Assembly: GCA_964247695.1 (NCBI GenBank)
Contig: CAXTVI010000014.1
Location: forward strand, 28,013-92,012
Length of the DNA stretch: 64,000 nucleotides
Direction: 5' to 3'
DNA from: Lichenicoccus sp964247695
Lineage (GTDB): Bacteria; Pseudomonadota; Alphaproteobacteria; Acetobacterales; Acetobacteraceae
Shown: positions 44,535 through 53,162 of the stretch, piece after piece
Numbering within the stretch: position 1 is the stretch's first letter
How the letters are laid out: each line of letters opens with the position of its first letter
Position numbers and translations under genes: made by a program
The notes under the pieces: generated by a model
The model's database searches: none
Told to the model about the DNA's origin: nothing
What the model saw: the letters and a program-made list of their open reading frames with translations, nothing else

Positions 44535-45634
44535 CGCACCACCAGGTCGGCCTGCAAGGCGCCGGCCGCCTTGATCGTCTGCAGGATGCTGATCATGTCG
44601 CGCGGTCCGACCCCGAGCGAGTTGAGGCCGCTGACCAGGTCTCGCAGGTTGGGTCCGTTCTGCAGGATGCCCAGGCGCTTCCCGGCCCCGGTATCCACCT
44701 GCACCGAAGTCCGTGGCACGACCACGGTCTTGCCGCCGGAGAGAGCCCCCGGCTGCGAGACCTCAGGGGACTCCGCTACCTGGATCGTGAGGTTGCCCTG
44801 CGCAATCGCCACCGTGCTGATCCTTACGTTGTCGCCCATGACAATGGTGCCGCTGGCTTCGTCGACGACGACGACCGCCGGACTGTCCGGCTCGACCAGC
44901 AGGTCCTCGATCTGCGACAGCGTGCCGACGACATCGCGCCCGCTGAGTGACAGCACGACCGTGCGCGGGTCGGTGGCATGCGCCACGGGCTGCCCCAGTG
45001 CCTTGTCGATCACGTCGGCGATCCGTTCCGCGGTCGTCAGATCGGGATTGCGCAACGACAAATGCAGGTCGGTGCGGGTGCTCAGATCCACCGGAACCTC
45101 GCGCTCGACGGTCGCGCCGTTCGCCATGCGCGCGCTGGTCGGGATATTGCGGGTCACCGACGCACCGGCGCCGCGGGCGGAAAAGGCGCTCGTTACCAGC
45201 TGGCCTTGCGCCACGGCATAGACCTCGCCATCCGCCGACATCAGCGGCGTGACCAGGAGGGTGCCGCCTGAAAGATCTGTTGCATCGCCAACCGCCGACA
45301 CGGTGACATCGATACGGCTGCCGCCATGCGCGAACGGCGGCAGGTCGGTCGTCACCATGACGGCGGCGATGTTCTTGGTCTGCAGCTTGGCTTCCTGGTC
45401 GCGGATGTTCACACCGAGCCGCTCGAGCATGCTGATCAGTGACTCCCGTGTGAAGACCGAGTTGCTGAGACGGTCGCCGGTGCCATTGAGGCCCACCACG
45501 AGGCCGTAGCCGATCAGCTGGTTGCTGCGGATGCCCTCGATGTCGGCGATATCCTTGATGCGTACTTCCTCGGCACCGACCGGGACCGCCGCGATCAGCA
45601 TCAGGACAACAAGAGAGAGGCGCAGGAGCGGCAT
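44531..45634 (-). CDS. flgI: Flagellar P-ring protein FlgI
   Basis: A 367-residue periplasmic P-ring protein. The signal peptide (LLRLSLVVLMLIAAVPVGA) is followed by VRIKDIADIEGIRSNQLIGYGLVVGLNGTGD, the family hallmark, and the C-terminus ends with DMISILQTIKAAGALQADLVV. Several upstream in-frame starts exist (45739, 45673, 45670); I chose the ATG at 45634 because AAGGATC precedes it and the length matches the family. It heads the flgI-flgJ-flgN unit and is divergent from fliX. Confidence 0.95.
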   Translation of the reverse strand: MPLLRLSLVVLMLIAAVPVGAEEVRIKDIADIEGIRSNQLIGYGLVVGLNGTGDRLSNSVFTRESLISMLERLGVNIRDQEAKLQTKNIAAVMVTTDLPPFAHGGSRIDVTVSAVGDATDLSGGTLLVTPLMSADGEVYAVAQGQLVTSAFSARGAGASVTRNIPTSARMANGATVEREVPVDLSTRTDLHLSLRNPDLTTAERIADVIDKALGQPVAHATDPRTVVLSLSGRDVVGTLSQIEDLLVEPDSPAVVVVDEASGTIVMGDNVRISTVAIAQGNLTIQVAESPEVSQPGALSGGKTVVVPRTSVQVDTGAGKRLGILQNGPNLRDLVSGLNSLGVGPRDMISILQTIKAAGALQADLVVR

Positions 45635-45693
45635 CCGGATCCTTGGCAGTCTCGGCGGGTCAAGGCGCATCATGCCCTGGAAATACGAATAAA

Positions 45694-45706
45694 CTGTCAA
45701 CGACAG
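45694..45706. promoter_or_regulatory. Inverted repeat CTGTC-AAC-GACAG between flgI and fliX
   Basis: Perfect 5-bp arms with a 3-nt centre within the 137 bp between the divergent flgI (preferred start) and fliX genes. It could be an operator shared by the two promoters. A TTGACA hexamer on the minus strand overlaps it. Function not established. Confidence 0.3.
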
Positions 45707-45771
45707 GTCTGCCTTCGTAATGATATACGCGGCATGCAAGGTCGCTCCGTTGCGCCGGAAGGAGTTCGTTC

Positions 45772-46227
45772 ATGTCGATTGCGGCGATCGGCGCGGTGGT
45801 GCCGCCCCTGGAGCCGGCCTTTCAGGCGCGCGCCGCCACCCAGGGCGGGTCCGCCTTTGTCGTCACGCCCGAGCCTGCTGCCCTCCAGCTTCCCACCGGC
45901 GGGGCTGCCGGCGTCCCGGCCGGATCCTTGTCCGCCATGATGGCGTTGCAGGAAGCAGGCTCCGCGTGGTCGCCTACCGGCCGGCCCGCTGACAGGCAGG
46001 CGCGGCAGCACGGGCGGGGTCTGCTGGCGGCACTGGCCAGCCTGCAGCGGGACCTGCTCGACACGGCGGATCCGGCGGCGAGCCTGAACCGCCTCGTCGA
46101 TCTGCTTGCCGACGTTCCGGACCCCGAAGATCAGCAACTCGGCCAGATCCTCGGAGCGATCCGGCTGCGGGCCGGGATCGAGGCCATCCGCCTCGGCCGG
46201 CGAGGCCTTGGCGCTCCCCTTGCGTGA
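45772..46227 (+). CDS. fliX: Flagellar assembly regulator FliX
   Basis: A 151-residue protein resembling FliX, the Caulobacter class II flagellar assembly factor that couples basal-body assembly to the FlbD/sigma54 cascade. The conserved part is the C-terminal half, with RQHGRGLLAALASLQRDLL, LNRLVDLLADVPDP and QLGQILGAIRLRAGIEAIRLGR. The divergent fliX/flgI order is the same as in Caulobacter, which supports the name. GGAAGGAG lies upstream of the ATG. FlbD itself is not in this window. Confidence 0.8.
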   Translation: MSIAAIGAVVPPLEPAFQARAATQGGSAFVVTPEPAALQLPTGGAAGVPAGSLSAMMALQEAGSAWSPTGRPADRQARQHGRGLLAALASLQRDLLDTADPAASLNRLVDLLADVPDPEDQQLGQILGAIRLRAGIEAIRLGRRGLGAPLA

Positions 46228-46388
46228 CCGAACCGTGAAGAACCGGCATCTGCACTTGGCGGCAGCCGTCCGTGTGGCTATAAGCCGCCCGGATCTTCCG
46301 GATCACGGCGACGTGCGCGGGATCATGCACATCGGTTGAACTGCTGGCGGGGGAAATGCTCCGCCAAAGCAAGTCTTTAGGGTCGGCG

Positions 46389-46805
46389 ATGATGATCACC
46401 TTGCCTCCAGACTACCGGCCGTCGGACGACGAGGACTTCATGAACCCCGTCCAGACCGAGTATTTCCGGCTCAAGCTGCTGAAATGGCGCGCCGAGCTGT
46501 TGAAGGAAGCTGACGGCACCTTGGCCAGCCTGTCCGAAGGCGGCATCCACGAAGCTGATATAACGGACCGTGCCAGCGTCGAGACCGACAGGGCGCTTGA
46601 GTTGCGTACCCGCGATCGCGCCCGCAAGCTGATCGCCAAGATCGGACTGGCACTGCGCCGGGTCGAGAACGGTGTCTATGGCTATTGCGAGGAGACCGGC
46701 GAGCCGATCGGCCTCAAGCGCCTGGAGGCGCGGCCGATCGCCACCCTCTCGATCGAGGCCCAGGAGCGTCACGAGCGCATGGAGAAGGTCCACCGCGACG
46801 ATTGA
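46389..46805 (+). CDS. dksA: DksA/TraR-type transcription factor
   Basis: A 138-residue DksA-family protein (149 if the ATG at 46356 is used). It has a coiled coil (FRLKLLKWRAELLKEADGTL to IAKIGLALRRVENGVYG) with the DITDRASVETD acidic tip, followed by the C-terminal segment YGYCEETGEPIGLKRLEARPIA. Classical DksA has four zinc-binding cysteines; only one is present here, a form seen in alphaproteobacterial DksA. It should bind the RNA polymerase secondary channel and work with ppGpp. Its position beside fliX may be conserved, as in Caulobacter relatives. Confidence 0.85.
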   Translation: MMITLPPDYRPSDDEDFMNPVQTEYFRLKLLKWRAELLKEADGTLASLSEGGIHEADITDRASVETDRALELRTRDRARKLIAKIGLALRRVENGVYGYCEETGEPIGLKRLEARPIATLSIEAQERHERMEKVHRDD

Positions 46806-46829
46806 GGCGGGTGGAACCGGTTCAGGAGA

Positions 46830-47564
46830 TCAGAACGGCAGCACGATGTCCATGAGCTGCTGTCCGTAGCGCGGCGTCTGCAGGTCGGTCAGCTGGCCCC
46901 TTCCGCCATAGGAGATCCGGGCCTCGGCCATGCGGTCGTGCGTGATGGTATTGTCGCTGGCGATGTCCTGCGGCCGCACGATGCCGCTCACCTGCAGCAC
47001 CCGGAGCTCGCTGTTCATGCGGACCTCCTGCCGGGCCGCGACCACCAGGTTCCCGTTCGGCAGCACCTGCGTGATGACGCCCGCCAGCCGCAGCGTCATG
47101 GTCTCGTTCCGCTTCAGGCTGCCGGTGGCCACGTTGCTGTTGTTGCTGTTGGTCGCCAGTGAGCCGGCGCCGGTGACCGACGAAATGATCTTGCCCTTGA
47201 CGCCGAACAGGTTCGGGATCGCCATGGCCTCGCTGCCGGTGCGCGTGGCGGTCGAGTTGTTCTCGAAGTCTGCATTGTCGGTGAGCTCCACCAGCACCGT
47301 CAGCAGGTCTCCCACCTGCGCCGCACGCTGGTCGCGGAAGAACGCCCGGCTGCCAGGACGCCAGAGGCTGGCGATCTGGGTCGGCGCCTGTTCCGGTGCC
47401 GGCATCGGCATGCTGAGCGGCTTGTAGCCGCGCTCGACGGTCGGGTCGGTGATCGGAGTCATGGCCGGCGGGCGGCCGAGGTCGGACAGGCGCGTGAGCG
47501 CCCCGCAGCCGGCAAGCGGCAGCAGCAGCACGACGAGCAGGACCCGCAAAACATGGGCGATCAC
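46830..47564 (-). CDS. flgH: Flagellar L-ring lipoprotein FlgH
   Basis: A 244-residue outer-membrane L-ring protein. The lipoprotein signal ends in LLPLAGCGAL, with Cys 20 as the lipidation site. Family features include SLWRPGSRAFFRDQRAAQVGDLLTV, the central ENNSTATRTG region, GNLVVAARQEVRMNSELRVLQVSGIVRPQDI and a C-terminal MDIVLPF. It overlaps flgA by 4 bp and closes the flgF-flgG-flgA-flgH unit; it is convergent with dksA. Confidence 0.95.
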   Translation of the reverse strand: MIAHVLRVLLVVLLLPLAGCGALTRLSDLGRPPAMTPITDPTVERGYKPLSMPMPAPEQAPTQIASLWRPGSRAFFRDQRAAQVGDLLTVLVELTDNADFENNSTATRTGSEAMAIPNLFGVKGKIISSVTGAGSLATNSNNSNVATGSLKRNETMTLRLAGVITQVLPNGNLVVAARQEVRMNSELRVLQVSGIVRPQDIASDNTITHDRMAEARISYGGRGQLTDLQTPRYGQQLMDIVLPF

Positions 47565-48616
47565 TGGTCGAAACCTCCCGGACCGGATGCAAGCAGGCCT
47601 TGAGCAGACGAAGCGCGCAAAGAAGGCAGTGAGCTTGCCGGCGGCAGGCCGGCTTGTGTCGAGGCGAGCATGGAGGGCGCTGCTCCCGGATCGACGCGCG
47701 CCTGGCCCGGACCGGTCACCTGGGCCACCAGCACCGCGCGCGAGGTTCCGTTGAGGATGTGGATGCGTTCGTCGAGGGCACCGCCGTCGATGGCCTGCCC
47801 CTGCATGGTCAGTGTCAGGCCGGCCGATTCCAGCCGCAGCAGGACCGGCATCCCGCGTGACACCAGGAGCGGCCGGGTCAACGCGTCATGGGTGATGAGC
47901 GATCCGCTCGTCATCTGATGCCGCAGCGCCATGCCAATGGCGTCCGAGGCGACGAGCACCAGACGGTCGCTGACCAGGCTTCGCCGCACGCGGATCGTCT
48001 GCAGGTCCTGCGCCTCGATGACGCTGGCAGCACCCATCGGGTGCGACAGCACCGGAACGTCGACGAGTTCCTGGGCCACGCCGGTCACGCGTGTCCGCAC
48101 GGGCTCTGAACCGGCCAGGTTGAACGCCAGCTGCGCGCTGAACTGGCCGTCGTTCTTGTCGTAGGTCAGGGATTCCACATCCGGCAGGCCGGTGAACTCC
48201 GCCGGCACCATGGGGGCCACGAAGGTGCTGACGGTGAGCTCGCTATCCGCCGGAGCTCCGAGGGCGACAAGTGCCGCCTGGATCACCGGCAGGAGCTGCT
48301 CGCGCGGCACCTGACGTCCCTTGCGCTCGACGATGACACTGACCGCGCTGAAGCCGGGCTGCCAGTCCACGCTGAACTGCACTGCGATCGCAACGAGCTG
48401 CGCCTGGGCGATGACGATCCGCTGTCCGGCTCCGGGAGCCGGGCCGATATTGCAGTCCTGGCCGGGCTCCAGTCCCGAAAACAGATCTGAAAGCCTGACG
48501 GTGTCCGAGTGCAGGCTGACGACGAGACGCGGCTGCGCCGCCATGCCGGCGCGCGGCGATATCATGCCGAGAACGATCGCCGCCAGCAGCACGACAATCC
48601 GGCGGCCCGTCATCAC
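47561..48616 (-). CDS. flgA: Flagellar P-ring assembly chaperone FlgA
   Basis: A 351-residue periplasmic protein with an N-terminal signal (IVVLLAAIVLGMISPRAGMAA) and the FlgA/SAF domain near the C-terminal half: VIEAQDLQTIRVRR, VLVASDAIGMALRHQMTSGSLI and RGMPVLLRLESAGLTLTMQGQAID. It assists polymerisation of FlgI into the P-ring. It is longer than enterobacterial FlgA (about 220), which is usual for alphaproteobacteria. The last 45 residues are Ser/Ala/Pro-rich. It overlaps flgG and flgH by 4 bp each. Confidence 0.88.
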   Translation of the reverse strand: MMTGRRIVVLLAAIVLGMISPRAGMAAQPRLVVSLHSDTVRLSDLFSGLEPGQDCNIGPAPGAGQRIVIAQAQLVAIAVQFSVDWQPGFSAVSVIVERKGRQVPREQLLPVIQAALVALGAPADSELTVSTFVAPMVPAEFTGLPDVESLTYDKNDGQFSAQLAFNLAGSEPVRTRVTGVAQELVDVPVLSHPMGAASVIEAQDLQTIRVRRSLVSDRLVLVASDAIGMALRHQMTSGSLITHDALTRPLLVSRGMPVLLRLESAGLTLTMQGQAIDGGALDERIHILNGTSRAVLVAQVTGPGQARVDPGAAPSMLASTQAGLPPASSLPSLRASSAQGLLASGPGGFDQ

Positions 48617-49398
48617 TTCAGGTTCGTCAGCGTCTGCATGAGGTCGTCGGACGCCGTGATGACCTTGCTGTTCATCTCGTAGGCGCGTTGCGCCGTGATC
48701 AGGCTCGTGATCTCGGTCACCACGTTGACATTCGAGCTCTCGACGAACCCCTGCATGACGCTGCCGAAGCCGGCGGCACTCGGATTGCCGGTCGTCGGGC
48801 TGCCGGACGCGGTCGTCTGCAGCAGCAGGTTGCTGCCCTGGGCGTCGAGGCCGGCCTCGTTCGGAAACACCGCAAGCTGGATCTGGCCAACCGTGGCCGC
48901 GGCAGTCTGTCCCGCGATGGTTACCTGGACCTGCCCCGAGCCGTTGATGGTGACGCTCTGCGCATTGGCCGGAACGGTGATCCCGGGCGCCACCGTATAG
49001 CCGTCGGTCGTGACAATGGTGCCGTCGGCTGCCAGTGCGAAGGTTCCGTCGCGGGTGTAGGCGGTATCTCCGGACGGCAGCGTCACCTGGAAGTAGCCGT
49101 TGCCCTGGATCCCGAGGTCGAGGCTGTTGCTGGTCTGCTGCAGGGTGCCCTGCTCGCTGATGCGATAGATCGCGGCGGTCTTCACGCCGAGACCGACCTG
49201 CGCGCCCGACGGCACGACCGATCCGCTATCGGAACTGTTCGACCCGACGCGGCGCAGGTTCTGATACATCAGGTCCTGGAACTCGGCGCGCGTGCGCTTG
49301 TAGCCGGTCGTCGTCATGTTCGCGATGTTGTTGGAGATGACCTCGACATTGGTCTGCTGCGCCTGCATCCCGGTTCCGGCGATATCTAGTGCACGCAT
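48613..49398 (-). CDS. flgG: Flagellar distal rod protein FlgG
   Basis: A 261-residue axial protein of the distal rod. The N-terminal rod/hook motif is GMQAQQTNVEVISNNIANMTTTGYKR, then FQDLMYQNLRRVGS, and the C-terminal motif EITSLITAQRAYEMNSKVI completes the flagellar axial signature. Length matches E. coli FlgG (260). It lies 42 bp after flgF and overlaps flgA by 4 bp. Confidence 0.97.
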   Translation of the reverse strand: MRALDIAGTGMQAQQTNVEVISNNIANMTTTGYKRTRAEFQDLMYQNLRRVGSNSSDSGSVVPSGAQVGLGVKTAAIYRISEQGTLQQTSNSLDLGIQGNGYFQVTLPSGDTAYTRDGTFALAADGTIVTTDGYTVAPGITVPANAQSVTINGSGQVQVTIAGQTAAATVGQIQLAVFPNEAGLDAQGSNLLLQTTASGSPTTGNPSAAGFGSVMQGFVESSNVNVVTEITSLITAQRAYEMNSKVITASDDLMQTLTNLK

Positions 49399-49440
49399 GT
49401 CCTACTCCTGCTTCTCGTCGTCGTCGTACGGCACGGGCAC

Positions 49441-50181
49441 TCAGCCTTGGGTCTGGGTGATCTTGTCGATGCTGTTCTGCTGCCGCTCGTTCTCGCTCTG
49501 TACGAACTGCGTGACGAACTGGAAATTACGCTCGGTCTGCATCATCGTCGTCAGCTCGGAGATCGGCTGGACGTTGCTGCCCTCGATGGCACCCTGGACG
49601 ATCTTCGGCTGTGCGACCGGCTGCGGCGTGGCGTTGCTCTTGAACAACTTGCCACCCTCCGCGGTCAAGCCATTCAGATCGGTGACATCGACCACGCCGA
49701 CCTTGCCGATCTGTCCCGACTCTCCGCTGACGGTTCCATCGGCTGCGATCTGGATCTTGCTGTCGCCGGACGGGAGCTGGATCGGGCTGCCACCGCTGTC
49801 GAGCAGCGCGTTGCCGGATGCGTCGACCACCGTGCCGTCCGCCTGCAACCCGAAGCTGCCCGAGCGGGTCAGGCGCACGCCGGACGGCGTCTGCACCGAG
49901 AAGAAACCGTTGCCACCGAGTGCGAGGTCGAGCGGGTTTCCGGTCTGGGTCAGGGCTCCCGCGGTGTGGTCGAAATATGTCGCGCGATCCTGCGTAAAGG
50001 AGAGCACCTTGCCGCCCGGAGCGGTGTCGGTGTTCTTCTGCTGCACCAGATAGTCGCTGAACAGGACGCGCTCGCTCTTGTAACCGGCCGTGTTCGCATT
50101 CGCCATGTTCGACGCGATGACATCCATCGTCCGCTGCTGGGCATCCAGTCGCGACAGCGCAATGTAGGTCGGGTTTTCCAC
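49441..50181 (-). CDS. flgF: Flagellar proximal rod protein FlgF
   Basis: A 246-residue rod protein with the N-terminal motif LDAQQRTMDVIASNMANANTAGYK and the C-terminal SELTTMMQTERNFQFVTQFVQ. It is the first gene of the flgF-flgG-flgA-flgH unit, divergent from fliL. GGAG is present upstream of the ATG. The promoter lies within 50182-50355, where a repeated GTCACCG element occurs. Confidence 0.95.
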   Translation of the reverse strand: MENPTYIALSRLDAQQRTMDVIASNMANANTAGYKSERVLFSDYLVQQKNTDTAPGGKVLSFTQDRATYFDHTAGALTQTGNPLDLALGGNGFFSVQTPSGVRLTRSGSFGLQADGTVVDASGNALLDSGGSPIQLPSGDSKIQIAADGTVSGESGQIGKVGVVDVTDLNGLTAEGGKLFKSNATPQPVAQPKIVQGAIEGSNVQPISELTTMMQTERNFQFVTQFVQSENERQQNSIDKITQTQG

Positions 50182-50195
50182 GGCGGCTCCTCTCG

Positions 50196-50271
50196 GTCAC
50201 CGCGATCCTCGGCGCGAAACCCTACTGAAAGGTTAGCGTCACCGAACAGATCGCCACGCCAAGCGGTGACG
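50196..50271. promoter_or_regulatory. Repeated GTCACCG elements between flgF and fliL
   Basis: GTCACCG occurs at 50196-50202 and 50238-50244, and its inverse within CGGTGACG at 50264-50271. CGTCACCG (50237-50244) and CGGTGACG (50264-50271) form a perfect 8-bp inverted repeat separated by 19 bp. All lie in the 174-bp divergent promoter region of two flagellar operons, so they may bind a flagellar regulator. Not tested. Confidence 0.35.
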
Positions 50272-50355
50272 AGTTCTTAACCTGTAGCAGGCATGCTTCG
50301 GAAGCCCGGCAAGAAGACGGGTGCCCATCGTGGCAACCATCCGGGAAAGGCTGTT

Positions 50356-50853
50356 ATGAGCAAGGCGGCGACCATGGAAGAGGGCGAGGCCGCTCCGGTG
50401 GCCAAGAAGTCCGGCAAGGGCAAGCTGCTCCTCATCGCGGCGCCGGTTGTCGTCCTCCTGCTCGTCGCGGGACTCTGGTTCTCCGGGATCCTGCCGCACC
50501 TGATTGGCGGCGGCAAGCCGAAGCATCCGGTCGCCGCCGCCGAAGAGAAGCCCTCGCTTATGGACGTGCCCGATGTCGTAACAAACCTCGACACCGGAGC
50601 TCGCCGCGCCATCTTCGTCAAGTTGCGTGCCAAGATCGAGGTTGCGCACGCAGCCGACGATGCCGTCGTGACCAGCAACATGCCGCGCATCCTCGATGCG
50701 TTCCAGACCTATCTGCGCAGCACCCGGCCAGAGGAGTTGCACGGCGGCGAGGGAACGTATCGCCTGCGCGAAGCCCTGATCAACCGTATCGACAGCATCG
50801 TGGCGCCGGTCCAGATCATGGACGTGCTCTTCGTCGAGGTGCTCGTGCAATGA
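50356..50853 (+). CDS. fliL: Flagellar basal body-associated protein FliL
   Basis: A 165-residue inner-membrane protein near the stator. A cytoplasmic N-terminal segment of about 20 residues precedes one helix (LLLIAAPVVVLLLVAGLWFSG) and a periplasmic domain with RRAIFVKLRAKIEV, RILDAFQTYLRSTRPEEL and LREALINRIDSIVAP, characteristic of FliL. The ATG at 50356 has AAAGG upstream; an upstream frame start at 50293 adds unconvincing residues. It starts the chemotaxis/motor operon and overlaps fliM by 4 bp. Confidence 0.92.
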   Translation: MSKAATMEEGEAAPVAKKSGKGKLLLIAAPVVVLLLVAGLWFSGILPHLIGGGKPKHPVAAAEEKPSLMDVPDVVTNLDTGARRAIFVKLRAKIEVAHAADDAVVTSNMPRILDAFQTYLRSTRPEELHGGEGTYRLREALINRIDSIVAPVQIMDVLFVEVLVQ

Positions 50854-51956
50854 GCGGCACCGACGATGATCTGGCCGCCGCCTGGGGCGCCGAGACCGAC
50901 GCCGAGGCCGACGCCGACGCCAACGCCAACGCGGAGGTGTCGGCCCCCCCGGAGACGAACGAGCCGGCCCGCATCCTGAACCAGGCCGAGATCGACTCCC
51001 TCCTGGGGTTTGGCGACGTCGCCGGGGATGACACCGGCGAAAGCGGCATCCAGCGCATCATCAGCTCCGGCCTGGTGTCGTACGAACGTCTCCCGATGCT
51101 GGAGATCGTGTTCGACCGGCTGGTGCGCATCATGTCCACCAGCCTGCGGAACTTCACCAGTGACAACGTCGAAGTTTCGATCGACAACGTCGTCTCGCTC
51201 CGGTTCGGGGATTATCTCGATTCCGTGCCGCTTCCCGCCATGTTCGCTGTCTTCAAGGCTGAGGAGTGGGAGAACTACGGGCTGATGGTCATCGACAGTG
51301 CCATGATCTATTCGATCGTGGACGTTCTGCTGGGTGGCCGACGCGGAACCGCGGCAATGCGCATCGAAGGCCGCCCCTATACGACCATCGAGCGGATGCT
51401 GGTCGAGCGACTGATCCGCGTCGTGCTGGCAGACCTGTCGGCGAGTTTCGACCCGATCTGCTCGATTAGTTTCCGGTTCGAACGGCTCGAGGTCAACTCC
51501 CGGTTCGCCGCGATCTCGAGGCTCTCGAATGCCGCGGTCCTGGCGAAGCTGCATATCGACATGGAGGATCGCGGCGGCTGCATGGAGCTGCTGTTGCCGT
51601 ACGCGACGCTCGAGCCTGTTCGCGAACTGCTGCTGCAGCAGTTCATGGGAGAAAAGTTCGGACGGGACTCGATCTGGGAGACCCATCTGGCTGAAGAGCT
51701 ATGGAGCACCGAGGTCGATCTCGACGTCGTCCTGGACGAGCAGCTGATGCGTCTCTCCGACGTCATCGCGCTCAAGCCCGGCGACCAGTTCACATTGCGT
51801 CATGGGCCGGATGCGCCTGTGCAACTGCGATGCGGCCCGGTGACCCTCTTCGAGGGGCGCGTCGGACGTCGCAAGAACCGCATCGCGGTACGGATCGACC
51901 AGGTTCTGGGCAGGCCGCAGACGTCGCCCGACGCCGCCAACCTTCGTCGGGTCTGA
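50850..51956 (+). CDS. fliM: Flagellar motor switch protein FliM
   Basis: A 368-residue C-ring switch protein. The CheY-binding peptide ILNQAEIDSLLGF is preserved but begins near residue 46, pushed inward by an acidic Asp/Ala/Asn repeat (encoded by gccgac/gccaac hexamers at about 50905-50935); normally it sits at the extreme N-terminus. The middle domain includes YERLPMLEIVFDRLVRIMSTSLR, and the C-terminal SpoA-like domain has LRHGPDAPVQLRCGPVTLFEGRVGRRKNRIAVRI. It overlaps fliL by 4 bp and is followed after 11 bp by the DUF6468 gene. Confidence 0.95.
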   Translation: MSGTDDDLAAAWGAETDAEADADANANAEVSAPPETNEPARILNQAEIDSLLGFGDVAGDDTGESGIQRIISSGLVSYERLPMLEIVFDRLVRIMSTSLRNFTSDNVEVSIDNVVSLRFGDYLDSVPLPAMFAVFKAEEWENYGLMVIDSAMIYSIVDVLLGGRRGTAAMRIEGRPYTTIERMLVERLIRVVLADLSASFDPICSISFRFERLEVNSRFAAISRLSNAAVLAKLHIDMEDRGGCMELLLPYATLEPVRELLLQQFMGEKFGRDSIWETHLAEELWSTEVDLDVVLDEQLMRLSDVIALKPGDQFTLRHGPDAPVQLRCGPVTLFEGRVGRRKNRIAVRIDQVLGRPQTSPDAANLRRV

Positions 51957-51967
51957 AGGAACACGCA

Positions 51968-52447
51968 ATGGACAACATGCAATGGCTGCTGGAGGCCCTG
52001 CTGATCGGCTTGCTGGTCATGGTCCTGTTCCACGCGCTTCGGCTCGAGCGAGCGCTCGGTGTTCTGCGACGGGATCGTTCGGAGCTCGAGAAGCTGGTCG
52101 CCGGGTTCAACGAAAGCACCCGCCAGGCTGAGGGAAGCATAGAGCGGCTGCGCACTGTCGCCGACGGGGCCGGGCGCCAGATTGCCCGGCATGTCGAGCA
52201 GGCGAAGGTGCTCAAGAGCGATCTCACCTTCCTCAGCGAACGCGGCGAGAAACTTGCTGACCAGCTGGACAAGCTGATCAGGCAGGGACGCGTGGTTCCC
52301 GCCCTTGCGGCGACGGGCGCGCCGGATGCCGCCCGATCCGTGCCGCAGCTGCATGCTCCGTCCCAGGAGGCGCCGCCCGAGAGCGACACACGGGTTCGAA
52401 GCCAGGCGGAGAAGGAACTTCTCCGCGCACTCCGCATGGCCCGGTGA
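51968..52447 (+). CDS. DUF6468-type flagellar-operon membrane protein
   Basis: A 159-residue protein with a single N-terminal helix (LLEALLIGLLVMVLFHALRLERAL) and a long coiled-coil-like region (LEKLVAGFNESTRQAEGSIERLR, LKSDLTFLSERGEKLADQLDKLI). It matches proteins placed between fliM and motE in Acetobacteraceae and related groups, annotated only as a domain of unknown function. Context suggests a role in motor or stator assembly. AAGGA precedes its ATG. Its stop overlaps the next gene as GTGA. Confidence 0.7.
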   Translation: MDNMQWLLEALLIGLLVMVLFHALRLERALGVLRRDRSELEKLVAGFNESTRQAEGSIERLRTVADGAGRQIARHVEQAKVLKSDLTFLSERGEKLADQLDKLIRQGRVVPALAATGAPDAARSVPQLHAPSQEAPPESDTRVRSQAEKELLRALRMAR

Positions 52448-53139
52448 AAGCCATGAAGCTCCGGGCCTCACCACCGCGCCTGCTGCCGCTGACGATTGTC
52501 GTCATGGCCATGTTGCTGTCGGCGAAGGTTGCGACCTTCGCCGGGGAGGCAAAGTCGGCGCTCGAAGGCACTCCCGCTGCTGCCGCCGCGACACCGCAGG
52601 CCGCGCAGACAGCACAGCCAAAGCAAAAGGAGAAATCGCCTCCGGAGGGGACTCTCAGATTAGCCGGCGGCGCAGAGCTTGCTCCGCCTGCCGAAGTCAG
52701 TTCCGCGGAGCGCGCTCTTTTGGAAGACCTGCTCGGCCGCAGCAAGCGGCTTGACGAGCGTGAACAGGCTTTGGACGAGCGCAAGGTCGTCATGGAGGCG
52801 ACGGAGGCCAAGCTGGAGCTCAGGATCAGTCAACTTTCCACCCTGCAGGGCAATCTTCAGCAGCTCGACGGTGCACGTAAGCAGAGGCAGGGCGCCAACT
52901 GGACCGGACTGGTCAAGGTCTATGAGGCAATGAAGCCGCGTGATGCCGCGGCGATATTCGATGTACTCGACATCCATGTCCTGCTTGAAGTGCTCGACCG
53001 CATGAACGAGCGCAAGGCCGCGGCTGTACTGGCCGCCATGCAGCCGGAGCGGGCGCGGATGGCAACGCAAATGCTGGCGCAGATGCGAACCCACGAGGAT
53101 GCCCCGGACCCGATCCGGGTTTCCTCCGAAACCAACTGA
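52444..53139 (+). CDS. motE: MotE-like periplasmic motility protein
   Basis: A 231-residue protein with an N-terminal signal or anchor (LLPLTIVVMAMLLSAKVATFAG), a coiled coil (LLEDLLGRSKRLDEREQALDERK onward) and a C-terminal MgtE-N-like helical domain (LVKVYEAMKPRDAAAIFDVLD, LLEVLDRMNERKAAAVLAAM). This is the architecture of MotE, a chaperone of the MotC stator protein in rhizobia and other alphaproteobacteria. The GTG start overlaps the preceding stop by 4 bp. The cheY-like gene follows after 23 bp. Confidence 0.75.
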   Translation: MKAMKLRASPPRLLPLTIVVMAMLLSAKVATFAGEAKSALEGTPAAAAATPQAAQTAQPKQKEKSPPEGTLRLAGGAELAPPAEVSSAERALLEDLLGRSKRLDEREQALDERKVVMEATEAKLELRISQLSTLQGNLQQLDGARKQRQGANWTGLVKVYEAMKPRDAAAIFDVLDIHVLLEVLDRMNERKAAAVLAAMQPERARMATQMLAQMRTHEDAPDPIRVSSETN

Positions 53140-53162
53140 ATATTGAAAGGCGACCATCCATC

